Positions 10,470 through 19,425 of a stretch of DNA of 64,000 bases are shown here, in pieces; within the stretch, counting starts at the first letter, position 1; each line of letters opens with the position of its first letter. The position numbers and the translations under genes are program-made. The notes below the pieces were generated by a model. The model searched no databases. It saw nothing but the letters and a program-made list of their open reading frames with translations, and was not told the origin of the DNA. The stretch comes from Marinicella algicola (GTDB lineage: Bacteria > Pseudomonadota > Gammaproteobacteria > Xanthomonadales > Marinicellaceae), in NCBI RefSeq assembly GCF_028401385.1, contig NZ_JAQOMR010000001.1, forward strand, positions 2,668,501 to 2,732,500, read 5' to 3'.

Positions 10470-10591
10470 AATTAATATGACAGTTCAGAAAATGCACGGA
10501 AGAACGTCTCTGAGGCAGATGCTAGCCGCTGGATTTGCAAATTGAAAAATGCTCAAAGACTGGTATTTCGGGTTCTGCACGGTGCAGTGGA

Positions 10592-11733
10592 ATGGCGTTC
10601 AGAAGCAAAAACAAAGGGGACACCGGCATGGTCTTTGAAATTGGTCGAAGCGGTGCACTTGTGCTCGACGCCGTTCGGCGCGGGGAACGGTGGCGCGTGC
10701 TGAACTGACCAATCATACGCCACTGTCGCAGCAGAGCGTGCACCGCCTTGTTGACGATCTGTTGGAGAAGGCATTTTTGCATTTGGAAGCACCGAAAATA
10801 GAAGGGCGAGGCAAACCAAGCCCTCAATTGGCTCTTTCACCTGACGGCGCGTATGGTATTGGCTTGGCCATCGACACCGAAGAGGTTCGCCTTGCGGTGA
10901 CCAATCTTGTCGGTGAAATTCTGCACTTGAAGACACTGAACGTGGACCCGAACAATCCGGAAGAGGTCCGAAATGTAGCAGTACGTGATATTCCCGAAGC
11001 GATTGAAACACTGAATCTAAATTCTAAACGCGTGGCTGGTATTGGAATTTCAATGCAGGGGTATCGCCGGAAATCCAGCCTTGCATTCGTTACTCCGCCG
11101 AAAATCGAACGTTGGCGAGACCGCGATGTTCGAGACGTGTTTGCAGGCGCGTTTGCATTCCCACTGATGGCTGAAAACAATGCGACGCTGGGCGCTGAGG
11201 CTGAGAACTGGGTGGGCGCTGGCCGCCGCTTTGACAATTTTGCCTATCTCTCGATCAATCGTGGCTTTGGCGGTGGCATCGTGATCAATGGTGCGCCCTA
11301 TATTGGACACCATATGAATGCTGCTGAGATTTCCTCCATTTATACGCCAGAGGAGCAGGTGCGTCGTCCGGCTCTGCGCACTCTGATCGCCATGCTCCAG
11401 ACGTCCGGTCGCGATATCAGCTCCGTCGGAGACTTAAAACAACGCTATGATCCCGCCTGGCCTGAAATTGATGTCTGGATCGCACGTGTCACACCTGCGC
11501 TCGACCAGATGTTGCGGGCCCTGACCGGGATACTGGACCCTGCGGCGATCGTCTTCGGTGGAGAAGCTCCTCGAGATCTCAGAACGAGGCTAGCAGAGGC
11601 GGTCAACCCGCGCTCAGTCGATGAAGTCGGCCTGCCTTTTCCTGGGCCTGAGCTTTTGATCAGCTGTATAGAAACCGATCCTAACGTATTGGGGGCAGCG
11701 CTGCTGCCAATCCGATCGCGGCTGTTCAGCTGA
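10592..11733 (+). CDS. ROK family transcriptional regulator (frameshifted near N-terminus)
   Basis: About 380 residues, the length of ROK (NagC/XylR-type) repressors. After the repair the N-terminal winged helix reads VFEIGRSGALVLDAVRRGE and AELTNHTPLSQQSVHRLVDD; the sugar-kinase-like part has GIGLAIDTEEVRLAVTNLVG, AENNATLGAEAE, and INRGFGGGIVINGAPYIGHH. The frame breaks near 10692, where one A is missing between GGGGA and ACGGTGGC. Start set at 10592 (ATG in that upstream frame); 10628 is an alternative. The usual cysteine zinc cluster of bacterial ROK kinases is not obvious. Divergent from the ABC importer, which it probably controls in response to a sugar-like ligand. Confidence 0.75.
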
Positions 11734-11836
11734 GTCGCAAACCGCCTATCTTACATGTTAAAACAAAAGTAAGCGTCGGGTTGGGCAGCCTTCGTGATAA
11801 GAGTCGAAGCAACGAGGTTACGTAATTAAATATGCC

Positions 11837-12046
11837 ATGAATTCCGTAACGAATGTGTTTAACGTCGGACGGGTGGACATTTCAACGGGCCGTGATCGTC
11901 TGCGTTTCTTGGCTGCTGAGCAGAAGGCGAAAATTTTAACGGAGGCCGCAAACCATCGGGAAATTTTGCGACAGAACCGGATAAAAGGCTGTTCGGTATT
12001 ACGTTCAAGCTCGTGGGAAAAGCGGAAGAGCCGGAGCTGGTGCTGA
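11837..12046 (+). pseudogene. Possible transposase orfA remnant
   Basis: A 69-residue frame whose middle part, RDRLRFLAAEQKAKILTEAA, resembles the helix-turn-helix opening of IS66-type OrfA proteins (usually a run like RRWS.E.KA.IV.EA). The rest is not homologous to anything I recognise and there is no matching orfB. It lies next to a clear IS3 fragment, which supports a mobile-element graveyard here. Weak call. Confidence 0.3.
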
Positions 12047-12087
12047 ATCTGGACCTGTCACGGCTTCGTGCCGCCCCAAGTGCTCGT

Positions 12088-12240
12088 TTAAGCCACTTTC
12101 GGTTCGAAAGCGACGGGGCTTTTCCAGCCCAGCGCTGAGTGGCGTCGCCGTGGATTATAGAAGCCGTTTATGTACTCGAAGAGTGCCATCTCCGCTTGCC
12201 GCCGGGTTTGGACAGGTCGAAGCGGATCGTTTGGTGAGAC
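12088..12240 (-). pseudogene. IS3-family transposase orfB, C-terminal fragment
   Basis: The minus strand encodes QTRRQAEMALFEYINGFYNP followed by RRRHSALGWKSPVAFEPK and a stop at 12088. This is the unmistakable end of an IS3-group integrase-type transposase (rve_3 region, YNP.RRHS.LG..SP..FE). Upstream of about 12240 the match stops, so catalytic residues are lost and the element is dead. Confidence 0.8.
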
Positions 12241-13008
12241 ATGCGTTCATTCCTGAGAACGATTCGGTTTCTTGATTTCGGTAAGCGAGATCGTAGCCAG
12301 CGCGATTCTTACGGTCAAGCATGAAGTGAAAAAATTGCTAAACGGCATATTCTCGACTTGCCGCCGGCTTAACGATGAGGTGGTATGGTAAAAAGTTGAA
12401 ATTGCTTATTTTTTCTCATAAAAATGCGAAAAATAAAACGTCTCGCATTGCAGATCCATTAAATTCAACGAGTTAGGGAAATTGGATTCTGTGCGAAAAA
12501 TAGAAAATAATTCTAATTTTCGCACTTTTCAACGATTTCTGCCAAAGTGTTCTGACTTTGTTCTGTCGCGCTTCTTCACCGCAATTCCTTTGAGGATGGT
12601 CAAGCAATTGAGTAGGGCGGTGACCAGTCCGAGATCCGGAAGACTGGCGTTGAAGGCAACTGGGCGTCCGCACCCTCGGCGGGCTTTCCAGCGAGTAAAT
12701 TTGTTTCGTGTAAGAGGGCCTTGCAATGTTCAAAGAGCCCCGTCTGTCATTCGGAACAGCACTGGGATTCTACATGCTTGAAATCTTTCACAGACTCATT
12801 GCGTCGAACGCCTATGCCGAATTGCACAGGACGATAGCCGCTTACGTTCATCTCGTGAATGTTGATATGGTGGTAACGCCATAGCTCGGCAACTTCACCC
12901 GCGAGCGGTCTATTCCGCTACCCCGCGGTCGTCTTATGCACTGCCGACCTCAAAGGATGCCAAAGGCATAGAGAAAACCAAGGAGGTGTGACTGCCTCCC
13001 TGGCCGAT
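12241..13008. other. No gene seen; degenerate AT-rich region
   Basis: Contains only short frames on both strands (for example 12482-12781) with no domain, no good start context and strong overlap between strands. It follows the IS3 fragment and is AT-rich around 12330-12520, unlike the flanks. Probably leftover mobile-element and intergenic DNA. Confidence 0.4.
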
Positions 13009-13374
13009 TTATGGCGCTGACGACATACGCTCATTCGCGCGCTTACGGCGCGGCTCTTCGGTATCCCCTAATCCTTCAAGGGTTACAGGCGTGTGATCTG
13101 GAAATTCCACCATGAGGCTCAGCTTGCCACCCATAGCTTCGACGTAACTACGCACCGTTGAAAGCATCAAATCACTACGCTTCTCCATCTGGGCGATGGT
13201 GGCTTGGCGGATATGCAGAACCTCTGCCAACTGCGCCTGTGTAAGCTGTTTAGCTTTGCGGAGCTCTTGCAGCGTTAGATACTCTGCGTGCAGGCGATCA
13301 GCCTCGGTGAGGATACGATCGCGCCGTTTTGCCGGGAGCTCATTCAGTTTATCCTTCAGAGACTTTCCCATCAT
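13009..13374 (-). CDS. XRE-family antitoxin, HigA-like
   Basis: 121-residue DNA-binding protein. The helix-turn-helix lies at about residues 39-85 (ELRKAKQLTQAQLAEVLHI, RQATIAQMEKRSDLMLSTVR), followed by AMGGKLSLMVEFPD, a strand pattern common in HigA2-type antitoxins. The start overlaps the stop of the toxin gene by four bases (ATGA at 13371-13374). Toxin-first order is the HigBA arrangement. Probably binds the palindrome at 13748-13761 and neutralises the upstream toxin. Confidence 0.8.
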   Translation of the reverse strand: MMGKSLKDKLNELPAKRRDRILTEADRLHAEYLTLQELRKAKQLTQAQLAEVLHIRQATIAQMEKRSDLMLSTVRSYVEAMGGKLSLMVEFPDHTPVTLEGLGDTEEPRRKRANERMSSAP

Positions 13375-13730
13375 TTTCTCCTTCTCTGCTCCGCAAGAAG
13401 ATGATCGAGACGCTCATCCGCCTTGGCGATCAGCTTCTTGTAAAAGCGCTTCTCATTCACGCCCGACTTGTCTCCTGCTGTAAGCAGGATAGCCTTCCGT
13501 TCGGGGTCGAAGGCAAAAGCGATCCGCCACACGCCATCGCCCGCATTACATCTCAGCTCTTTCATATTTGCGTGCTTTGAGCCGTTCAAAGTATCCACGT
13601 GGGGGCGCTTTAGACTTGGACCAAGTTTCGCTAAAAGCGCGACATTGGCCAGGATCACGTCCTGAACCGCCTCGGAGAGGTCGTCAAACTCGCCCTCAAA
13701 ATCGTCGTGAAACTCAACATCCCATTCCAT
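13371..13730 (-). CDS. RelE/HigB-type toxin (phage Gp49-like family)
   Basis: 119-residue protein of the RelE/HigB superfamily, typical length. Family features: EWDVEFHDDFEGEFDDLS at the start, LGPSLKRPHVDTLNGSKHAN, LRCNAGDGVWRIAFAFDPER (basic residues of the RNase centre) and ILLTAGDKSGVNEKRFYKKL. Likely a ribosome-dependent mRNA interferase. First gene of a two-gene operon with the XRE antitoxin. Confidence 0.82.
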   Translation of the reverse strand: MEWDVEFHDDFEGEFDDLSEAVQDVILANVALLAKLGPSLKRPHVDTLNGSKHANMKELRCNAGDGVWRIAFAFDPERKAILLTAGDKSGVNEKRFYKKLIAKADERLDHLLAEQRRRK

Positions 13731-13747
13731 GCCTGTTTATAGTCCAT

Positions 13748-13761
13748 AACCTATATAGGTT
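13748..13761. promoter_or_regulatory. Palindrome upstream of the HigBA-like pair
   Basis: AACCTATATAGGTT is a perfect 14-bp palindrome ending 18 bases before the toxin ATG at 13730. Position and symmetry fit an autoregulatory operator bound by the antitoxin dimer. TATA in the centre could also form part of a -10 element. Confidence 0.5.
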
Positions 13762-13914
13762 TCAAATTATATTTTTCACCACCGATCTCATCACGCTGCG
13801 TCTTGAGGTCAGCCAGGAAATCGCCTTCGTCCACGCCTTCCGTGAACGTGACAGCGTCCGTCGCCCCTGGATCGTCTGATCGAGGTAGTCGGGAAGTCTG
13901 TTTGCTGCGCTCAT
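13751..13914 (-). pseudogene. HEPN-domain protein, truncated and frameshifted
   Basis: Begins with an ATG overlapping the MNT stop (ATGA) and reads MSAANRLPDYLDQTIQG; after a one-base shift it continues TDAVTFTEGVDEGDFLADLK and TQR. This matches the N-terminal third of HEPN (DUF86) proteins that pair with MNT nucleotidyltransferases. The rest, including the RNase RxxxxH motif, is absent; the sequence runs into the promoter region of the HigBA-like pair. The toxin half of this MNT-HEPN module is therefore broken. Confidence 0.65.
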
Positions 13915-14210
13915 ACGGCTACAGCCTGACGCAGCACATCGTTCCTGATATGAGCAGGAAGGTCGCGTGGGGTTTTCACATCAACCCTGACCCCAAGGGC
14001 TTCTTCGAGAGCCTCCTGCAAGCCGCCGAGATCAAACAGGGTGGTTTCCGGCAAGGGTTCGACCAAAACGTCGAGGTCGCTGTCCTCGCGATCGCGCCCG
14101 GTCAGCGCCGAGCCATAAATGCGAGGATTAGCCGTGCGGTAGCGTTCGGCAAGACGCCGGATGACGTCCCGATCCTGCAGCAGAGCTTGTGATGGCCTTT
14201 TTCCCGGCAT
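13911..14210 (-). CDS. MNT-type minimal nucleotidyltransferase (antitoxin of a HEPN/MNT pair)
   Basis: 99-residue nucleotidyltransferase-fold protein. The signature IYGSALTGRDREDSDLDVLV (about residues 32-51) carries GSA and the DxD pair, and a third acidic position sits in VRVDVKTPRDL. MNT proteins adenylylate (AMPylate) their HEPN RNase partners. Here the partner, overlapping its stop codon, is truncated, so the antitoxin is orphaned. Confidence 0.8.
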   Translation of the reverse strand: MPGKRPSQALLQDRDVIRRLAERYRTANPRIYGSALTGRDREDSDLDVLVEPLPETTLFDLGGLQEALEEALGVRVDVKTPRDLPAHIRNDVLRQAVAV

Positions 14211-14375
14211 GTCCTTGTCCTTCGCTCTCTATATAATTCAATTCTGATGACGTTCACAGAGCTTTCAACGCTGCTCTCTTCTGGCGAACTCGTCGAATGT
14301 TTCAGGCCTTGTCTGGACACGAACTGCCGTCGGCGGCAATTTGCAGTCTTCAATCCAGAATCAAACGAAGCGTCC

Positions 14376-16213
14376 ATGTCGACCTTTCCGCCACTCGCAC
14401 CGTCACTGGTCCCGCGTGAGACCCTGCCTTCCTATCTGTCGCGGCTTGCCGCGACCAAGGGCGTCAGCACGGGCGATCTTTGTTATGATATGAGGGTGGC
14501 TTTTCGGCGCGCGCTGAACTTTGAAGACGAGCCGCTGGCTGCAGTGGCGGAATTCGGAGGGCTGACGCCGAAGCAAATGGAGGAACTGGTATCTTGGACT
14601 GGCAAACCAGTCGGCGATGTCAGGTCGGTCTTGCGTGGTGAGGCATTCGTCTCGCGTGCCGTGCGCAATCCGACGATGCGAGGCTGCCCGATCTGTCTTC
14701 GAGAAGATATGGAGAACAGCGGCAAGCCGACACTGCAGAGCATAGTGATGCGCGGGCACTGGCTTCTGAGGGATACATGCGTGTGCGTGAAGCACTGCCA
14801 CCCACTTGTGCCGCTATGGACAGAACCGCATTTTTCCAGACGGAATGATATAGGTCTGCAGCTCGACGGGATTGTCGAAGACATCAAGTGCGGAGCGTTT
14901 GAACGCCCGCGTATCGAAGCCTCCCACTACGACCTTTGGCTGGATCAGAGGTTGGAAAGCGGGAAGGACACGACCTGGTTCGCAGACCAGCCGCTCTCGG
15001 CCAGCGTCATCATGTGCTACAATTTTGGTTTCGAGCTGCTGAGGCTCGATCAAACCGCGATGGCTGATGATGCCGACACGAACAGGGCTGCGCGAGCGGC
15101 TGGCTTTGCGGTGTTGAGCCGCGGCGAGCCAGAGATCCGCAGCGCAATACGAGAATTGGCGGCGGCCGGGGAGGATGGCTATGAAGAGCCATCCGGCGCT
15201 TTCGGAAAGATCTATTCCGTGTTGGCGTATGAGTACTTGAACGACACCGGCCTCGACCGAATTCGGCGTATCTTTCGGGAAATCATTCTGGACACATGGC
15301 CTATCGATCCCGGCACTGATCTGCTTGGCGAACATGTCGTCACAAGGAAGCTGCATTCCGTGACCACGGCCGCCCGGGAGGCCGGCACGGAGCCAGAGCT
15401 CATGCGGAAATTGCTCATTGATGCCGAGGTGATCGATGCGAATGGGATGCTGTCGGACCGCCGAACCACATTCTCGGCGGAAGTCGCCCGCCCGATTCTG
15501 GCGCGGATCTCGGATGTTGTTTCTTTGAGGACCATGCGCGACGTGCTGGGAGCGACCCGCACAGAGCTGGAAGCTCTGGTGGCGGAGAATATTCTGACCC
15601 CACTCGCCTCATCCCCTGAAATCCGGAAACGCTGGCGCCGCGAAGATGGCGTGAAGCTGATGGAGGAGATCACGCGCGGGCGACGCCCGTCGCGGCAGAC
15701 GATTCTGGCTGGGTGGACATGCTGCATGCGCGCATGCGCAGCGGAACGTCATTGCGTGGCCTGATCAAGCTGATCGGCGCCGGACATTTTCGTGTCGGGT
15801 TGAGAGAAGGCAAGCGATGGTTTCGCAACGTCGTTCTTCAGAAGACCGAGATTGATCTGCTCGGTCGGGCACAAGACGATCGGCCAGTTGGTGAAATGTC
15901 GGCATCCGAATTCGGACGCGCTGTCGGTCTCCGGTACAATGGAGAGTTTATCGCCCTGATCGAAGCTGGCCACACGCCGGCAACACGCTCTCGGCATCCG
16001 GTAACACGGCAAGACCAATGGCGAATGACAAAAGAGGATATCGCTGCATTCCATCGCCGTTTCGTAACGATTGCAACTCTCAGGCAGGAAACCGGGCGGT
16101 CGAGCAATGCGCTACGAATGCTGCTTAAGAAGGAGAAGATCGAGCGCTTTGCACCGGATGGCGGGGATTTCGGCAGTTTGTGGCTGAGAACCGCAGCTAT
16201 GCAGATTTTGTGA
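14376..16213 (+). CDS. TniQ family protein (frameshifted)
   Basis: About 612 residues after joining the two frames near 15700. N-terminus PRETLPSYLSRLAATKGVST matches TniQ, and a zinc-finger-like part is visible in RGCPICLREDM and HWLLRDTCVCVKHCHPLVPL. The C-terminal part (MSASEFGRAVGLRYNGEFIA, EDIAAFHRRFVTIATLRQET) has helix-turn-helix character. TniQ/TnsD proteins choose targets for Tn5053- and Tn7-like transposons and normally accompany a DDE transposase and an AAA ATPase; neither is present nearby. Start set at 14376 (MSTFPPLAPSLVPR) because upstream codons look non-coding. Possibly orphaned by deletion or kept as a DNA-binding protein. Confidence 0.72.
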
Positions 16214-16365
16214 TCGGAAGGTGATTTATGTCCAGGGTCATTCGATGGGGTATAGAGATAGAGGTTCAGCTTGATGACATGCTGCGGCGTTCGTGAAGAT
16301 GCTGTCGAAAGGCCGATGATTTTCAAAACCGGTAGCATTATACAGACGCGCCAACTGAGAGCAGC

Positions 16366-16680
16366 ATGAAGCGCTTTGAACATATCCAGCTCCAACGCCG
16401 CGAGGCCCATCTAGACTCTGCAAACGCGGCCTGGGCGGAACTGAGTGCAAAGCTCTATGATCTCGGAGTGGAGTATCGGCTGTTCGGCTCATATGTGGAA
16501 GGAAGCTTCCTCGAGCATTCGGATATTGATCTGATGATCATGGGGGATCTCAGCACTGACACCCGTCAGCGTGTTCGCCGGGCAGTCAGCGCCGCACAGG
16601 CGTCTTGGGATATCGAATTCGATATGTACTTCGCCGCGGATCTGACGCCGCAGGCATGCGAGGCCCTCCTGGGGAACTGA
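16366..16680 (+). CDS. Nucleotidyltransferase-domain protein
   Basis: 104 residues with a minimal nucleotidyltransferase core: YRLFGSYVEGSFLEHSDIDL carries GS and DxD, with a further acidic residue in WDIEFDMYFAADL. About half of the residues upstream form a helix (HIQLQRREAHLDSANAAWAE). This pattern is seen in MNT-like antitoxins and in small stand-alone nucleotidyltransferases. No HEPN gene adjoins it on either side, so its partner, if any, is not in view. Confidence 0.65.
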   Translation: MKRFEHIQLQRREAHLDSANAAWAELSAKLYDLGVEYRLFGSYVEGSFLEHSDIDLMIMGDLSTDTRQRVRRAVSAAQASWDIEFDMYFAADLTPQACEALLGN

Positions 16681-16940
16681 GTTCTTTCTCTCTCGCTTCC
16701 CCGCGAGACCGGGCCTCCGACGATAGGTCCGAAACGTATCTGGTCGCGCGCCGTGACCGGTCGCTGACTTCCATCCACCTGCGATTCCAGGCTCAGCGGT
16801 TATTGCGACGCAGAAAAGGCGGCGCTCTTCGGCAAACGCATAGGTTTCCGGTGGCGGCATAAACAGATCGGGTCGTTCGTCCCCCTCGTGAGGTGGTGAA
16901 CGCAACATCAGCTTGGGAGCGATGGTGAAGCGTAAACCCA

Positions 16941-17597
16941 TCATAGCGCAGTTTTGGCCGTCAGGTCGATATCGATCCAGCCACCTCGTTCCAGGCATAC
17001 GAAGCGTGTCGCCCCTATTTTCTGATCTCGCCTTTTGTGCCAGTGGCCGAAAACCCAGACCTCGGGTTGGTGAAAGTCAAACATCGCCTGAAGCGCACGC
17101 GCCGTGCGGGATGGACCGGGCGAGTAATCAATGATCTGGAAGAGTTCCTGGCTGACACGCCAGGGACAATCATGCGAGACCATGACGCGTGGCCGCCTGT
17201 TGGACCAGGCTTCGAAGAGGAGGTCCAGATCTCTTTGGCTATGCTCTTCGTCTGGCCACCAGTCCTTGTTCTCCTCGCGATCGTCCTGATCGATTGACCA
17301 GGCCCCGTTCACGAAAAACATGTCGCCTTCGGCGCCGCTTTCAATGAATTGCGGATGGTTTCGGCATACGGACGGGCTATCATGGTTGCCACGGATGAAG
17401 CGATGACCGCTTCCAGGCTGGCAAGGCCATCTCCTTACGTCTTCCTCCCGTGCAATCCCAACTTCGAGATCACCGACCTGAATGCTCTCATCAACTCCGG
17501 CGACCGCGGATGCATAGGCGGCGCCGTCTGCATGGATGTCACCGATAAAACGCACGAGCCCACCTGTATCCACCTTCGAATCTCGACGGTGGGACAA
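16941..17597 (-). CDS. Calcineurin-like metallophosphoesterase
   Basis: 218-residue protein with the full set of metallophosphoesterase motifs: FIGDIHADG (GDxH, residue 18), IQVGDLEVG (GDxxD-like), IRGNHDS (GNHD), VMVSHDCPW (H), and VFGHWHKRR (GHxH). Predicted two-metal phosphodiesterase or phosphatase, cytoplasmic. It differs from the two related phosphoesterases at 37056 and 42169. Substrate unknown. Convergent with the nucleotidyltransferase gene. Confidence 0.85.
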   Translation of the reverse strand: MSHRRDSKVDTGGLVRFIGDIHADGAAYASAVAGVDESIQVGDLEVGIAREEDVRRWPCQPGSGHRFIRGNHDSPSVCRNHPQFIESGAEGDMFFVNGAWSIDQDDREENKDWWPDEEHSQRDLDLLFEAWSNRRPRVMVSHDCPWRVSQELFQIIDYSPGPSRTARALQAMFDFHQPEVWVFGHWHKRRDQKIGATRFVCLERGGWIDIDLTAKTAL

Positions 17598-18002
17598 TGA
17601 AGAATGTTTGGTGCTTTCGCAACCAGTGCAGGCCCGCGATTCAATAGGTGTGATCGAGAAAACGGGTGTAGGCTCAGCCCGGCACCCCTTTATCTCGGCC
17701 GGCGAAAACCCTGCGGGAGAACTGGGCAGACCTAGTCTTTCGTCCAGTTCGCAACTGAGTTGGATGACCGCTTTCAGCGGTCTCGGCCTGTCGGGGAACC
17801 ATATGCATCATGTCGCATTGCCGAACTGCAGCAATAGCCATTCGAGTTATAGACAATTCCGCTTTTTGTCTGTAACGCGCGGCCGCTGAGCTTTTATGGC
17901 GCAGCAGACAATCAGGTATGCTCCCCCATTTCGGTCGTTCAATTACCACTTGCGATCTCCCGTAAGCCGACGATGTTTATGTCGTGACCGAGCGCTAGCC
18001 AA
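17598..18002. other. No gene seen
   Basis: Only short overlapping frames. Nothing matches a known domain on either strand. It separates the metallophosphoesterase from the ardA remnant and may contain the phosphoesterase promoter. Confidence 0.4.
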
Positions 18003-18036
18003 CTACTTCAGCGTATGTGTTCGAATCCCACCCGGC
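18003..18036 (+). other. tRNA-like 3' end (T-arm plus acceptor fragment)
   Basis: The stretch GTGTTCGAATCCCACC then CGGCCCAGCA resembles the T-loop (TTCGAATC) and 3' acceptor of a tRNA gene. No D-arm, anticodon arm or 5' acceptor strand precedes it. Such fragments are left when an element integrates at a tRNA 3' end (att site). It abuts the ardA remnant. Weak. Confidence 0.3.
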
Positions 18037-18248
18037 CCAGCAAGCCAGCACCTAGCGCGCCATGCTCTGCTATGAAAGCGCCCATGCGCGCCACTGTGTC
18101 GATGCCGGCATACTCGCTGATCGTGACGCCCTCGAATCTCGCCGGCATCCTGATCCGCGTCGATCCAAGCCCCATGCAGATAGCTGTTATTGTAGGCGGC
18201 AAGGCAGGCGACATAGATGCGGGGATTACTGTCGTATACGTTGGTCAT
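18037..18248 (-). pseudogene. ardA: ArdA antirestriction protein, internally deleted
   Basis: The minus strand starts MTNVYDSNPRIYVACLAAYN and SYLHGAWIDADQD, the ArdA opening, then in a different frame continues FEGVTISEYAGIDTVARMGA, FIAEHGALGAGLLG, a segment that normally lies about 30-40 residues further on (after the DYEG motif). The two parts are joined by an internal deletion near the AGEI codons. Downstream the frame enters the tRNA-like sequence. ArdA mimics DNA to block type I restriction; here the gene is dead, beside an intact-looking type I locus. Confidence 0.7.
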
Positions 18249-18654
18249 GTCTTTGATCTTCGAGTCTGAAGGTCAGCGAAGCGGAACGCCGCGCCTGACC
18301 ATCTGGCCGTCGCCGAGACCGGGTGTGCAAACGGAGGGAGGCCTCGCGGGGAACCGGCTGCACGGAGCGCGGCAGGCGCGTAGGAAGCTGGGCGGAAGCC
18401 TCTCGAAGTGTGCCGAGGGCGGGGCCCTAAGTTCTAAGAATGGGCGTCATCGTAGTTCAGTATTACGCCCGCACGCTCATGCGAGGCGAATTCAACGAGG
18501 CATCACGCCGCGCAGCCGTAGGGGGTGGTGAAGGCGACGACGACAGGGTGGAGCGCGTGAAGTCTCGGTCCGATCACGATGATACCTCTTGCTACCAAAC
18601 AAGGGTGCCGACGCCGCTCCGGCAAGGGCTTCGGCCGCAGCCGCGATTAGACGC
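18249..18654. other. No gene seen
   Basis: About 400 GC-rich bases with only short frames (for example 18440-18658), none with a domain. It lies between the ardA remnant and the promoter of the restriction operon. Confidence 0.35.
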
Positions 18655-18704
18655 TTGACATCCGGACTATGTGTATATAAATTATACTCATAACGTTTAT
18701 ATAC
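18655..18704 (+). promoter_or_regulatory. Promoter with inverted-repeat operator for the WYL / type I R-M operon
   Basis: A consensus TTGACA (18655-18660) is followed, after 17 bases, by TAAATT. The perfect 9-bp inverted repeat GTATATAAA (18673-18681) and TTTATATAC (18696-18704), 14-base spacer, overlaps the -10 zone. It lies 18 bases before the GTG of the WYL regulator. This is the layout of autorepressed WYL regulators of defence islands (BrxR/CapW type), so the protein probably represses its own operon. Confidence 0.6.
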
Positions 18705-18721
18705 GGAAATTGGAGACAGTC

Positions 18722-19425
18722 GTGCGTTGGGGTGTAGAGAAGCGCTTAGAGTTCATCGAGTTCCGCCTTTTCTGGGAAAGCGGGATCAATCGCGCTGACA
18801 TTATCGACCACTTCGGCGTGTCCGTTCCCCAAGCCTCAAAGGATCTCACGCTTTACGAAGAAAAAGCACCCGGAAACCTGCTCTATGATAAGAGCGCGAA
18901 GAGGTACATGGCGTCGCCGCATTTCAAGCCGGTTTTCTCGAACCGCACGCCGATATGTATCTCGCGCAGCTGCAAACAGAGCCGCTAACCGGAATTATTG
19001 AAGACAGCTGGCTCGCCGCCGTTCCGGCGTTTGACATGATGCCCGTGCCCCACCGAAGCGTGCGTGTCGATGTCCTACGCAAGCTTGTTGGCGCGATCCG
19101 GGGCCGCCGGGCTCTCAAGATTAAGTATCAGTCCATGAACACAACGCGCCCTGACCCCGAGTGGCGGTCGATTTCTCCGCATGCCTTTGGGCATGACGGC
19201 CTGCGGTGGCATGTTCGCGCGTTCTGCCACATTGATCGGAAGTTCAAGGATTTCATACTTTCCCGCTGCCTTGACTCAGGCGACGTCGAGGAAGCACTCG
19301 CAACATCTAGCTCCGACCGCCTGTGGCACGAGTTTGTCGATGTCATACTGACTGCAAATCCTGCTCTTAGTGATAGCCAGCGCGCGGTGATTGAGCAGGA
19401 TTATGAGATGATCGAGGAGCCGTGA
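18722..19425 (+). CDS. WYL-domain transcriptional regulator of the defence operon (frameshifted)
   Basis: About 234 residues. N-terminal winged helix: VEKRLEFIEFRLFWESGINR, ADIIDHFGVSVPQASKDLTL. After a frame break near 18945, the WYL domain follows: LVGAIRGRRALKIKYQSM, ISPHAFGHDGLRWHVRAFCH (the WYL core appears as WHV) and DFILSRCLDSGDVEEAL. Start is a GTG with GGAGA eight bases upstream; the ATG-like frame further up lies inside the operator. Homologues (BrxR, CapW) regulate BREX, CBASS and R-M islands. It overlaps the next small gene. Confidence 0.78.

Noticed and set aside
12482..12781. Possible small gene in the AT-rich gap
   Set aside because: Frames on both strands overlap fully, no ribosome-binding site, no recognisable domain.
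14376..16213. CRISPR-associated transposon (Tn7-like CAST) because of TniQ
   Set aside because: No Cas genes, arrays, TnsA, TnsB or TnsC are present in the window.
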